A stretch of 25,945 nucleotides of DNA from CAYLZO01 sp964387775 (GTDB taxonomy: Bacteria > Chloroflexota > Anaerolineae > JAAYZQ01). Position numbers and translations under genes: made by a program. A model generated the notes under the pieces. The model had not been told where the DNA came from. It made no database searches and saw only the letters and a program-made list of their open reading frames with translations. Of this stretch, positions 1-7,233 are shown piece by piece (position 1 is the first letter of the stretch; every line of letters starts with the position of its first letter). Location: NCBI GenBank assembly GCA_964387775.1, contig CAYLZO010000042.1, positions 1-25,945 on the forward strand. Direction: 5' to 3'.

Positions 1-272
1 TCCTCGGGATAAAGGTCGATGCCTGCCCGGCGCAGCGCCTCGCCGACGGTCGCCGCGTGGGTGCGCCGCTCGATGGGCTGGCCGTCCACCTCGACGGTCA
101 GCGGCGAGCCGGTCCGCTGCCAGCCGAGGGCCAGCAGGGCCAGCGCCCCGGCCAGCAGCGCCAGGGCCAGCAGGCCGCGCAGCCAGTTGGGCGTTCTCCA
201 GGTTATTCGTCTCGCCGTGATGCTTTCAGTCGCCAATGGTCTGCTACTGTCTCTTCTACTGGTCAGTGTCAT
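1..272 (-). CDS. DUF348/YabE-like cell-wall protein, N-terminal fragment
   Basis: The gene is cut by the left window edge; only about 90 N-terminal residues are visible. After a basic N-terminus (about residues 1-32) comes a Leu/Ala-rich membrane segment or uncleaved signal anchor (about 33-50). A segment reading LTVEVDGQPIERRTHAATV and then GEALRRAGIDLYPED follows. This matches the DUF348 ubiquitin-like repeat found in YabE and resuscitation-promoting-factor-type muralytic proteins, where it follows the signal anchor. The likely place of action is the cell surface, in peptidoglycan turnover, but the catalytic part lies outside the window. The start is uncertain: the ATG used here (270-272) falls inside a palindromic repeat and has no Shine-Dalgarno sequence, and a TTG 12 codons downstream is possible. 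The fold family is fairly sure; the function is inferred. Confidence 0.6.
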   Translation of the reverse strand, partial: MTLTSRRDSSRPLATESITARRITWRTPNWLRGLLALALLAGALALLALGWQRTGSPLTVEVDGQPIERRTHAATVGEALRRAGIDLYPE

Positions 273-402
273 TGCGAGCGAGCGTTAGCGAGCGCGCCGT
301 CCCGGCATCCCGGGGAAGCAGCCCCCAGTTGCTCATAGGAAGCCATCTCCCCGGCCCAGCCGAAGATTGCTTCGGGCGCAAACGACGCGCCCTCGCAATG
401 AC
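268..402. repeat. Interspersed repeat with 11-bp terminal inverted repeats
   Basis: The left end GTCATTGCGAG (268-278) and the right end CTCGCAATGAC (392-402) are perfect reverse complements flanking about 113 bp with further partial palindromes. A short version of the same ends occurs at 17967-18006. This type of CATTGCGAG...CTCGCAATG element is a common non-coding interspersed repeat in Chloroflexota and other genomes (from memory). It fills the gap between two minus-strand genes and overlaps the proposed start of the DUF348-like gene. Confidence 0.75.
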
Positions 403-431
403 CCATGCGTCCTTCTCATCCTGAACAGAAA

Positions 432-1706
432 CTAACCTTGGATCAGGTCGGCCGCCGCGCGCCCCGCCACGTAGCCCGTCGAAAAGGCGGCCTGCAAGTT
501 GTAGCCGCCGGTGTCGGCCTGCACGTCCAGCACCTCGCCGGCAAAGTACAGCCCCTGCACCCGCCGGGAGGCCATCGTCCGCGGGTCCACCTCGCGCGTG
601 TCCACGCCGCCGGCGGTGACAATCGCCTCGTCCAGCGGCCGGTGGCCGACGATCTCCAGCCGGAAGTCGTGGAGCAGGTCCCGCAGCCGCGCCCGCTCCC
701 CGGCCGTGATCTGGTGGCCGGGTTTGCCGGGTGGGACGCCGCTGCGGGCCACCACGACGTCGATCATCTTTTGCGGGAGCAGGCCTTTCAGGATGTTGCG
801 GTAGCTGCGCTTGCCAAAGCGGTCGAAATCGCGCAGCAGGCGGGCGTCGAGCTTTTCCTCGCTCAGCGCCGGCTTGAGGTTGATGCTCATCTCCAGCCGG
901 CCCCGGCCCAGCCGGACCACGGCCGGGCCGCTCAGCGTCAGCACGATCGGCCCCGAGACACCGTAATGGGTGAAGAGCATCTCGCCGAACTCGCGGGCAA
1001 ATTCCTCGCCGTCGAGCAGCAGCCGGACCTCGACGTTGCGCAGCGAGAGGCCCATCATCTGCCTAGGTTCAGGACCGTCGATGACAAGCGGCACCAGCGC
1101 CGGGCGGGGCGGCACGATGTCGTGACCCGCCTGCTCGGCCAGCCGGTAGCCATCGCCCGTGGAGCCGGTTTTGGGGTACGACGCCCCGCCGGTGGCGACG
1201 ACGATGGCCCCCGCCGGGATTCGCTCGCCCGTCTCCAGCACGACGCCGGTCACGCGCCCGCCGTCGAGTAACAGGCGGGCGGCGCGGCTCCGCATCTGAA
1301 TCTCGGCGCCCGACTCGCGGGCAAAGCGGGCCAGCGCTTCGGCGATGTGGTGGGCGTCGTTGCTGGCCGGAAAGACGCGGCCGCCCCGCTCTTTGACGGT
1401 CGGCGCGCCCAGGTTGTTCAAGAACGCCACCAGGTCCGGTGCGAAAAAGCGGTAGAAGGCATTGCGCAAAAAGTAGCGCGACTCGGTTTTCGGGTCGGGA
1501 AAGGCAAAATGGGCCAGGAACTCGTCCAGGGGCGCGGTGTTGGTCAGATTGCAGCGCCCCTTGCCCGTGATGCGCAGCTTGGTGCCCAGGCGATCCGTCC
1601 GCTCCAGCAGGAAGGTCTCGGCCCCGGCCCGGGCCGCCTGTCCGGCGGCCATCAGCCCCGCCGCCCCCCCGCCAATGACCACCACGCGGCGATGCTCAAT
1701 TCCCAT
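432..1706 (-). CDS. BaiN/HI0933-family NAD(P)/FAD-dependent oxidoreductase
   Basis: This 424-residue flavoprotein belongs to the YhiN/HI0933/BaiN family, whose physiological substrate is mostly unknown. The N-terminal Rossmann dinucleotide site reads VVVIGGGAAGLMAAG and is followed by an acidic ribose-binding residue in TFLLER. Next comes the family-typical segment KLRITGKGRCNLTN. A second nucleotide-contacting stretch, AIVVATGGASYPKTGSTGDG, lies mid-protein, and the C-terminus has the usual GGVDTREVDPRTMAS...GLYFAGEVLDV...GGYNLQ segments closing the FAD site. The length is normal for the family. I chose ATG at 1706; an in-frame TTG three codons upstream (1715) is the alternative and neither has a strong ribosome site. 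It is probably cytoplasmic and monocistronic. Family assignment is sure; the reaction is not. Confidence 0.93.
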   Translation of the reverse strand: MGIEHRRVVVIGGGAAGLMAAGQAARAGAETFLLERTDRLGTKLRITGKGRCNLTNTAPLDEFLAHFAFPDPKTESRYFLRNAFYRFFAPDLVAFLNNLGAPTVKERGGRVFPASNDAHHIAEALARFARESGAEIQMRSRAARLLLDGGRVTGVVLETGERIPAGAIVVATGGASYPKTGSTGDGYRLAEQAGHDIVPPRPALVPLVIDGPEPRQMMGLSLRNVEVRLLLDGEEFAREFGEMLFTHYGVSGPIVLTLSGPAVVRLGRGRLEMSINLKPALSEEKLDARLLRDFDRFGKRSYRNILKGLLPQKMIDVVVARSGVPPGKPGHQITAGERARLRDLLHDFRLEIVGHRPLDEAIVTAGGVDTREVDPRTMASRRVQGLYFAGEVLDVQADTGGYNLQAAFSTGYVAGRAAADLIQG

Positions 1707-1740
1707 CTTGACCAATCGACATCCGTTTGTCCACTATTTG

Positions 1741-1904
1741 CTACCGGACACTTTTATAGTTGCCGGGAGGAATAGCCGCGGATCGACAGAAATGCGCGGA
1801 TTTTTCAAAGCAGACGAGTTTTGTGTCCCAATTCAACGAGTCCAATCCGCGTTTTTCTGTAAATCCGTGATTCTGAAGCACATGGCAGAAAAAGTGTCCG
1901 GTAG
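1741..1904. mobile_element. MITE-like element with 15-bp terminal inverted repeats
   Basis: CTACCGGACACTTTT at 1741-1755 is the exact reverse complement of AAAAGTGTCCGGTAG at 1890-1904. Inside, shorter palindromic words such as CGCGGAT...ATCCGCG resemble degraded interspersed repeats seen in Chloroflexota. No convincing protein is encoded in the 164 bp. The word GTCCACTATT occurs just outside both ends (about 1728 and 1909), close to a target-site duplication or an imperfect extension of the repeat. Together this suggests a non-autonomous transposable element lying between the flavoprotein gene and the SRP RNA gene. Confidence 0.5.
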
Positions 1905-1938
1905 TGAAGTCCACTATTATCCGCTGATACAATACAAT

Positions 1939-2018
1939 GAGCCGGAGCGGCGAGCCTGGGGCGAGCGCCCTCTACGAGGGTCCTCACTCGTCCGTCGAAT
2001 GGCTCATCACTCCGGCTC
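1939..2018. other. Long imperfect hairpin downstream of the SRP RNA
   Basis: GAGCCGGAG at 1939-1947 pairs with CTCCGGCTC at 2010-2018, with further pairing (GAGCC with GGCTC) inside and a small inner hairpin CCCTC-TAC-GAGGG at about 1968-1980. It begins about 10 bp past the 3' end of the minus-strand SRP RNA. It may take part in its 3' processing or termination, but no T-run follows the stem on the minus strand, so I do not call it a terminator. Confidence 0.4.
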
Positions 2019-2028
2019 CCGATGATTC

Positions 2029-2300
2029 CTGGCCGTGCACCCCCTGTCGAACCGGGCCAGCCAGCTTACCAGACCAGCCAACTCCGGCCAGGTAACCCTG
2101 CGGCACCCAGGAGTGACTGCTTACCGTTGCTTCCTCCCGGACCTGGCGGGGTTTACAGTTTCCTGCCGCGCAGGACCCAACCTTCTTCGCCGCTTAGCCT
2201 GGCAGTCCCGACCAACCTTAAGCCCTCGAGGGGGAATTCGACCCCGCTATGGCGGTTTGCGGGTACAGGGCACCGCCAGTTCCCCGTCTAGCACGACCAG
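2029..2300 (-). ncRNA. ffs: Signal recognition particle RNA, large (Bacillus-type)
   Basis: The minus strand carries all hallmarks of the large bacterial SRP RNA with an Alu domain. The 5' part reads GTGCTAGACGGGGA, then GCGGTGCCCTGTACCCGCAA and GAATTCCCCCTCGAGG. The middle has GGGTCCTGCG. The apical Ffh-binding domain reads CCAGGTCCGGGAGGAAGCAA, the best conserved segment of the family. The 3' part has GTGCCGCAGGGTTACCTGG and ends GGTGCACGGCCA, which pairs with the 5' end TGGTCGTGC. At about 270 nt it fits the Bacillus-type class rather than the short 4.5S form. The RNA scaffolds Ffh in co-translational targeting to the membrane. Ends are set by 5'/3' pairing and are good to a few bases. Confidence 0.95.
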
Positions 2301-2304
2301 CCAC

Positions 2305-2333
2305 ATGATACCACAAAAGGGGCAAATCGTCAA
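2305..2333 (-). promoter_or_regulatory. Sigma-A promoter of the SRP RNA
   Basis: On the minus strand TTGACG (2333-2328) and TATCAT (2310-2305) are separated by 17 bp, so transcription should start at about 2298-2300. That agrees with the 5' end expected from RNA pairing. The promoter lies directly beyond the stop codon of the upstream uridine kinase gene. Confidence 0.8.
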
Positions 2334-2337
2334 AAGA

Positions 2338-2961
2338 TCAGTCGTTGGTCTCCAGGAGGGCCTTGACGCGCGTGGCGATGAGTTCGATGGCCACCTCGTT
2401 AAAGCCCCCCTCGGGGATGATAACGTCGGCGTGGCGCTTGCTGGGCTCGACAAACTCCTCGTGCATGGGCCGCACCGTAGCCAGGTACTGGTGGATGACC
2501 GATTCCATCGTCCGCCCCCGCTCGGCGAGGTCCCGCTGGAGCCGGCGGATGAAGCGGATGTCGGCGTCGGTATCCACGTAGATCTTGACGTCCATCAAGG
2601 CTCGTAGATCCGGGTCGGCAAAGATGAGGATGCCCTCCAGCAGGATGATGCGTTGCGGGGTCACGGTTTGGGTCTCGCCGGTGCGGGTGTGGGTCTTGAA
2701 ATCGTAAACCGGCATGTCAATGGGCTGCCCCCCTTTGAGCTGCTGGAGGTGCTCGATGAGCAGGGCGTTGTCCAGCGCATCGGGGTGGTCAAAATTCATC
2801 AGGGCCCGCTGGGCCTGGGGCAGATCGCTCAGGTCCTTGTAATAGGCGTCGTGCTGAATCAGCGAGATCCGCTCGGTGCCGGTGTGTTTTAGAATCTCGC
2901 GGGCGACGGTCGTCTTGCCCGAGCCGGTCCCGCCTGCCACGCCGATGACTACCGGTTTCAT
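2338..2961 (-). CDS. udk: Uridine kinase
   Basis: This 207-residue P-loop kinase phosphorylates uridine and cytidine to UMP and CMP in pyrimidine salvage. The N-terminus MKPVVIGVAGGTGSGKTT holds the Walker A site (about residues 10-18). It is followed by the substrate-binding segment ISLIQHDAYYKDLSDL, the conserved NFDHPDALDNALL, and MPVYDFKTHTR. The lid-type region IRRLQRDLAERGRTMESVIHQY and the segment VRPMHEEFVEPSKRHADVIIPEGG are also typical. The length is normal. The ATG at 2961 has a good upstream ribosome site (GGGGAGG); a longer frame upstream has no family similarity. It lies between the CcsA-like gene and the SRP RNA. The pyrimidine theme recurs with pyrG about 2.5 kb away, but not in one operon. 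Confidence 0.96.
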   Translation of the reverse strand: MKPVVIGVAGGTGSGKTTVAREILKHTGTERISLIQHDAYYKDLSDLPQAQRALMNFDHPDALDNALLIEHLQQLKGGQPIDMPVYDFKTHTRTGETQTVTPQRIILLEGILIFADPDLRALMDVKIYVDTDADIRFIRRLQRDLAERGRTMESVIHQYLATVRPMHEEFVEPSKRHADVIIPEGGFNEVAIELIATRVKALLETND

Positions 2962-2989
2962 CCTGTCTTCCTCCCCGAGTTCGCGCGTC

Positions 2990-3010
2990 GGTAGTGGCGC
3001 AACCACTACC
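2990..3010. repeat. Short dyad GGTAGTGG-N5-CCACTACC
   Basis: GGTAGTGG (2990-2997) and CCACTACC (3003-3010) form a perfect 8-bp hairpin with a 5-base loop. It overlaps the stop codon of the CcsA-like gene. The same arms recur at 8843-8914 and 11188-11224, pointing to a small repeat family. There is no T-run, so terminator function is doubtful. Confidence 0.55.
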
Positions 3011-3803
3011 AGAGCATCCATGAGCCGAAAGTGGCAACCGCAGCAGCCAGCACGGCCAGCGCCGCCGCCCAGCGGGCCGAGTGCGAACCCAGCCGCCAGG
3101 CCAGGCCGCTCGTCGCCGTTAGCAGCCAGGCTGCCGCCAGCCAGCCCTGCCGGGGATCGAGGCCCGCGAGCTGGCCCTTCGCCTGCCAGGTCCACCAGGC
3201 GCCCACGGCCAGGCCGCTGCCCAGGAGGATCAGAGTCAGGGTAGAGGTGTCCTGCAGAAAGGCGTGGGTGTCTGAGACTTGGCGGCTGGCCCTCTCCCGC
3301 TCCCAGCCAAGCCGCCGCCTTACGCCTTGTAGCGCGAGCGCCAGCCCTGCGCTGCCGGCCGTCACACTTGCCCCTGCACCCATCAGGAGGAGGCCCCACG
3401 CGACGGCGTAAGGCAGCGAGCATTGGGCGCAGTCCGATGGGCAGCCTTCGAGTTGGCCCCCAAACGCCGCGGGCAGGGCCAGAGCCAGGGCAACCGGGCT
3501 CACGATGAGCCCGACGGCGCTCGCGCCCGTGTGCCAGGCGACGAGTTCGTGGAACAGGAGCGTCGCCAGGGCCAGGCTCAACAAGACCTGGCGCAGATCG
3601 AAGGGCGACCAGCGGCCGTGGGCCAACGCCATGAGGACGAGAGCGACACCCAGGACGACCCCGGCCCCAAGCCGGGCGCCGAAGCTGAGGTGGCGCCACC
3701 GTTGCCGACCGCCTCGCGCGTCGAGAAGCGTCAATCCGTGGCCCACGGCTGCCAAAAGGAGAGAAGCGCTGCCGGCGATGGTCAGCCAGGACTCAATCGC
3801 CAT
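3006..3803 (-). CDS. CcsA/ResC-like cytochrome c assembly membrane protein, divergent
   Basis: This 265-residue, strongly hydrophobic protein has about seven or eight predicted membrane helices. Its place directly after a ResB-like gene, with which it overlaps by 11 bases, points to the second subunit of a System II heme-handling complex that delivers heme to apocytochromes outside the membrane. A segment near residues 195-220, AVGAWWTWQAKGQLAGLDPR followed by QGW, aligns by eye with the CcsA tryptophan-rich WWD motif (normally WGRYWSWDPKETW). Here only W, D-P-R and the last W remain and several aromatic residues are missing. Candidate axial His residues are few (LFHELVAWH at about residue 85). 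Assignment rests on context plus this weak motif; it could be a degenerate or specialised CcsA. Confidence 0.6.
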   Translation of the reverse strand: MAIESWLTIAGSASLLLAAVGHGLTLLDARGGRQRWRHLSFGARLGAGVVLGVALVLMALAHGRWSPFDLRQVLLSLALATLLFHELVAWHTGASAVGLIVSPVALALALPAAFGGQLEGCPSDCAQCSLPYAVAWGLLLMGAGASVTAGSAGLALALQGVRRRLGWERERASRQVSDTHAFLQDTSTLTLILLGSGLAVGAWWTWQAKGQLAGLDPRQGWLAAAWLLTATSGLAWRLGSHSARWAAALAVLAAAVATFGSWMLW

Positions 3804-5199
3804 CGGCTATCACCTCGCGGAGCTCCGCAGCAAAGGTGGACAACCAGCGGTCGTGGCCGGCCCCCGCGGGCGCCACCAGGTGCAAGACGGTCGAATGTTC
3901 GCGGCCGGCCGCCACCGAGATCCAGGCCAGCCGGGGCGGGAGGAACCAGCGCCAGGCCAGGGCGGCCAGGGCCAGGGCCACGCCAGCCAGGACCAGGGGC
4001 ACCGCCGGGCGATGGTCCACGCGGAGGAGGGGCCGGTAGCTCAGGCCCACCGCGATTTCCAGGCCATCGACGGCCAACAGGCTGCCGTCCTGGACGGCGC
4101 CCAGGGGTTGGGACTCGGCCCCGCCGTTGCGGACGAGGGTCGCGTTGATCGCGGGGCTTCCCTCCTGCACCCGGGGATCGAAGGACAGGGTCAAAAAAAG
4201 GTCGCGGCCGGGGATGAGAACGAGGGGCTGGGCGTCGGGCGTGGGAAAGAGGACCTTGACCTGGCCTTGGGCACCGGAATCCCGGCCGCCGGGCTGGAGG
4301 GTAACGGGGTTGCCGGCTTTGTCGCGGCCCTCCAGCGCCACTTCGGGTGCGTAGCCCACCTGGCGTGCGGCGAGCCCGGCCAGCGTGGACGGTTGCCCGA
4401 CGGCCACGGTGTCTTGCTCGATCGGTTCTCCGTCCACCAGCCACGTGATCTGGCTTTGGTACTCGCAGAGCGGCCCCTCTGCCGAGGTTGGATGCCCGTA
4501 GGCGTCTAGCTGGACGACTTGGTTGCGCCTGTGACCGACGGCCCGGCGCTCGCCCGGCGCCGGCTGCCACGTCTCACCCTGCCAGCCCCAGGTACTCAAT
4601 ACGACGAGTCCGGCCAGGGCCAGGAGCAGGGCGCCGGAGGCGATGGGTTGAGCCCACAAACTGAGTTGCCGCCGGACGGCTACGAGGTTGGGTGTCTCGA
4701 AATCAGAGACCGGGGTCGGCTGGAAGCCGCGCTCGGTCAAGAAGGCTCGCACTTTTTCTTCTACCCCTTCAGGTGCCTGGGATGAGGGGATGCGGATCGG
4801 TGGGTTGTGCCGACCCCACAATGTGATTGCGGCCGGAGGCCAGGGGCGCCGTCTGCTGGCCCGCCAGGCCAACTCGACGGATTCTGCTGTCCAGACAAAG
4901 AGGGCCAGCCCGATCAGGGCGAGCAAGAGGCGAAAGCCGAGGGTATGGTAGAGGTCGTAGAGTCGCAGGCTGCGGACGAGGCGATTGCCGGGCACAGAGA
5001 GGCCCGATTGTACGGCCAGCCACGTCTCGGGATCGTCCCGGGCCTCGGTCGGAATCTGCGGGATGAGGGTGGCGAGGACTACGGCCAGGGCCAGGAGCAG
5101 AAGGCAGGCCATCAGAAACTGTGGGGCGGTGAGGAGCCGCCACAGGGAACTGAGTGGCTCAAATTGGGGTCCTCGCGAAGCCGAATTCTCTTCAGCCAT
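3793..5199 (-). CDS. ResB-like cytochrome c biogenesis protein
   Basis: This 468-residue protein has the ResB/Ccs1 layout. A first helix (MACLLLLALAVVLATLI, about residues 30-46) is followed by a second pair (LGFRLLLALIGLALFVWTAE) and a third (IASGALLLALAGLVVLSTWG). A large external domain of about 200 residues comes next, then a last helix (VPLVLAGVALALAALAW) and a short cytoplasmic tail. ResB works with CcsA/ResC in heme transport and c-type cytochrome maturation at the outer face of the membrane. The start MAEEN at 5199 is preceded by no clear ribosome site and lies only about 20 bp past the tRNA terminator; in-frame TTG and GTG codons upstream are poor alternatives. Its stop overlaps the start of the CcsA-like gene, indicating translational coupling. 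Confidence 0.78.
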   Translation of the reverse strand: MAEENSASRGPQFEPLSSLWRLLTAPQFLMACLLLLALAVVLATLIPQIPTEARDDPETWLAVQSGLSVPGNRLVRSLRLYDLYHTLGFRLLLALIGLALFVWTAESVELAWRASRRRPWPPAAITLWGRHNPPIRIPSSQAPEGVEEKVRAFLTERGFQPTPVSDFETPNLVAVRRQLSLWAQPIASGALLLALAGLVVLSTWGWQGETWQPAPGERRAVGHRRNQVVQLDAYGHPTSAEGPLCEYQSQITWLVDGEPIEQDTVAVGQPSTLAGLAARQVGYAPEVALEGRDKAGNPVTLQPGGRDSGAQGQVKVLFPTPDAQPLVLIPGRDLFLTLSFDPRVQEGSPAINATLVRNGGAESQPLGAVQDGSLLAVDGLEIAVGLSYRPLLRVDHRPAVPLVLAGVALALAALAWRWFLPPRLAWISVAAGREHSTVLHLVAPAGAGHDRWLSTFAAELREVIADGD

Positions 5200-5220
5200 G
5201 GCACACACAGTCAGTCTACA

Positions 5221-5253
5221 TAACAAAGGCCCCAACAGCTACCGGTTGGGGCC
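5221..5253 (-). terminator. Intrinsic terminator after tRNA-Thr
   Basis: On the minus strand a perfect 9-bp stem GGCCCCAAC...GTTGGGGCC with an 8-base loop is followed by TTTGTT. It lies 12 bp after the 3' end of the tRNA and just before the ResB-like start codon, so it should separate the tRNA from the cytochrome genes. Confidence 0.8.
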
Positions 5254-5265
5254 TGCTCGTTCCCA

Positions 5266-5338
5266 AGCCACCCATGGGACTTGAACCCATAACCTGACGC
5301 TTACGAAGCGCCTGCTCTGCCGATTGAGCTAGGGTGGC
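5266..5338 (-). tRNA. tRNA-Thr (anticodon CGU)
   Basis: The minus strand folds into a complete 73-nt cloverleaf. The acceptor stem is GCCACCC with GGGTGGC, and the D arm GCTC...GAGC encloses AATCGGCA. The anticodon arm has loop TTCGTAA, the variable loop is AGGTT, and the T arm ATGGG-TTCAAGT-CCCAT is canonical. Anticodon CGT lies at 5303-5305 and reads ACG (Thr). The discriminator is T and CCA is not encoded. Confidence 0.97.
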
Positions 5339-5370
5339 ACACACCGGAACCCGGCCGGTGAGCGGAGCCC

Positions 5371-5399
5371 ATTATACCAGGCTTCAGGTGAATTCGCAA
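5371..5399 (-). promoter_or_regulatory. Sigma-A promoter of tRNA-Thr
   Basis: On the minus strand TTGCGA (5399-5394) and TATAAT (5376-5371) are spaced by 17 bp. The predicted start is about 25 bp upstream of the mature tRNA 5' end. Confidence 0.75.
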
Positions 5400-5425
5400 A
5401 TCGATTGCCGGAAGGGGTTTGGGGT

Positions 5426-7054
5426 CTATCGAGCTTCCTCCTGTTCGTGGCAGGCTTTATGATCGACCACGGCCTTCAGGAAAGCCTGAAAGAGCGGATG
5501 GGGCCGCGTCGGCCGCGATTTCAGCTCCGGGTGGAACTGGCAACCCAGCATGAAGGGGTGGTCGGCCAGCTCGCCGACCTCGATCAGGCGCCCGTCGGGC
5601 GAGAGGCCGGAAAAGATCATGCCGGCTTTGGCCAGCAGGTCGCGGTAGGCGTTGTTCACCTCGAAGCGATGGCGATGACGTTCCTGGACGACGATTTCGT
5701 CATAGGCCGCGGCGGCCTGGGTGCCGGGCACCAGTTGGCAGGGATAGAGCCCCAGGCGCATCGTGCCCCCCATCTCCGAGATGTCGCGCTGGTCGGGCAT
5801 CAGGTCGATGACGGGGTATTCGGTCTTGATGTCGAATTCGGTCGAGTTGGGCTCATCGCTGTCGAGGTACTGGCGGGCCAGCTCGATGACCATGACCTGC
5901 AAGCCGAGGCAGAGGCCCAGGTAGGGCACGCGGTTCTCGCGGGCGAACTTGGCCGCGACGATCTTGCCCTCGATGCCCCGGTAGCCAAAGCCGCCGGGCA
6001 CGACAATGCCCTCCAGGCCCTCCAGCCGGCCCACGCCGTGCCGCTCGATCTCTTCGGCGTCGATCCAATCGATCTCGACCGAGACGTCGTAGCGCAGCCC
6101 GGCGTGGTGCAGGGCCTCGCGCACGCTGAGATAGGCGTCGCGCAGCTCGACGTACTTGCCCACCATGCCGATGCGGACCGGGCGTTTGGGTCGGCGAATG
6201 TCCTCGACGACGGCCCGCCAATTGTCCAGGTTGGGCGCGTGGGCGCCGGCCAGCCCCAGCCGCTCCACCAGGTAGTCGCCCAGGCCGGCCTCTTCGAGCA
6301 CCAGGGGCACCTCGTAGATGATGGGCGTCGTCACCAGCGAGATGACGGCCCTCTTTTCTACGTCGCAAAAGAGGGCAATCTTGGCCCGCACGTCCTCGTC
6401 GATGGGGTGGTCGGAGCGGGCGACGATGATGTCGGGCTGGATGCCGATGCCGCGCAGCTCGCGGACGCTGTGCTGGGTGGGCTTGGTCTTGATCTCGCCG
6501 GTGGACGAGATGTAGGGCAGGAGGGTCACGTGGATGTAGATGGTGTTCTTCCGGCCGACGTCCACGCGCATCTGGCGGATCGCTTCCAGGAAGGGCAGGC
6601 CCTCGATGTCGCCGATGGTGCCGCCGATCTCGACGATGACGACCTCGGCGCCGCTCTCGCGGCTCACCAGGCCGATGCGGCGCTTCATCTCGTTGGTCAC
6701 GTGGGGAATGACCTGGATGGTGCCGCCCAGGTAGTCGCCGCGCCGTTCCTTGGCAATCACCTCGGCGTAAACCTGGCCCGAGGTGACGTTGCTGGCCTGG
6801 GTCAGGTTTTCGTTGATAAAGCGTTCGTAGTGGCCCAGGTCCAGGTCGGTCTCGGCGCCGTCGTCCAGCACGAACACCTCGCCGTGCTGGTAGGGCGACA
6901 TGGTGCCGGGGTCCACGTTCAGGTAGGGGTCGAGCTTCTGGATAGAGACCTTGATGCCCCGGCTCTTGAGAATGCGGCCGATAGAAGCGGCCGTCACGCC
7001 TTTGCCCACGGAGGAAACTACGCCACCGGTGCAAAAGATATACTTTGTCGTCAT
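5426..7054 (-). CDS. pyrG: CTP synthase (glutamine-hydrolysing)
   Basis: This 542-residue enzyme makes CTP from UTP, ATP and glutamine, the last step of de novo pyrimidine nucleotide synthesis. The N-terminal synthetase domain begins MTTKYIFCTGGVVSSVGKG and includes KLDPYLNVDPGTMSPYQHGE and EIGGTIGDIEGLPFLEAIRQ. The C-terminal class I glutamine amidotransferase domain has GGFGYRG, the nucleophile elbow YLGLCLGLQVMVIE with Cys at residue 382, and CQFHPE near the end for the His-Glu pair. Length and motif order are normal. The ATG at 7054 follows a GGAG ribosome site about 9 bp upstream; the longer reading frame upstream crosses a terminator and is not used. It is separated from the Roadblock gene by an intrinsic terminator. 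Confidence 0.98.
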   Translation of the reverse strand: MTTKYIFCTGGVVSSVGKGVTAASIGRILKSRGIKVSIQKLDPYLNVDPGTMSPYQHGEVFVLDDGAETDLDLGHYERFINENLTQASNVTSGQVYAEVIAKERRGDYLGGTIQVIPHVTNEMKRRIGLVSRESGAEVVIVEIGGTIGDIEGLPFLEAIRQMRVDVGRKNTIYIHVTLLPYISSTGEIKTKPTQHSVRELRGIGIQPDIIVARSDHPIDEDVRAKIALFCDVEKRAVISLVTTPIIYEVPLVLEEAGLGDYLVERLGLAGAHAPNLDNWRAVVEDIRRPKRPVRIGMVGKYVELRDAYLSVREALHHAGLRYDVSVEIDWIDAEEIERHGVGRLEGLEGIVVPGGFGYRGIEGKIVAAKFARENRVPYLGLCLGLQVMVIELARQYLDSDEPNSTEFDIKTEYPVIDLMPDQRDISEMGGTMRLGLYPCQLVPGTQAAAAYDEIVVQERHRHRFEVNNAYRDLLAKAGMIFSGLSPDGRLIEVGELADHPFMLGCQFHPELKSRPTRPHPLFQAFLKAVVDHKACHEQEEAR

Positions 7055-7100
7055 AAAACTATCTCCGCGTTCTTGAGATTTGGTTATTGTGCCCCGGCAC

Positions 7101-7133
7101 AAAAAAAAGAGTCGCCAAGAGGACGACTCTTTT
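7101..7133 (-). terminator. Intrinsic terminator of the Roadblock gene
   Basis: On the minus strand AAAAGAGTCG, a 9-base loop, and CGACTC are followed by a T8 run. The element lies about 100 bp after the stop of the Roadblock gene and upstream of pyrG, insulating the two. Confidence 0.88.
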
Positions 7134-7233
7134 CGGGTTCAGGCCTTTCGGATGAAGGGTCTGGTCTAGTGCCCGGCCTCGAAACCCAGGCTCGACCGCT
7201 CCCTCCGACCTGGCGGTTGATGGCTGCGACCAC

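Noticed and set aside
1741..1932. Small open frames (60-63 codons) around the MITE-like element
   Set aside because: They begin or end inside inverted repeats, have no ribosome site and resemble no family.
2962..3699. N-terminal extension of uridine kinase by about 245 codons
   Set aside because: The added sequence is out-of-frame CcsA-like coding DNA rich in Arg/Gly/Pro. A good ribosome site precedes the normal start at 2961.
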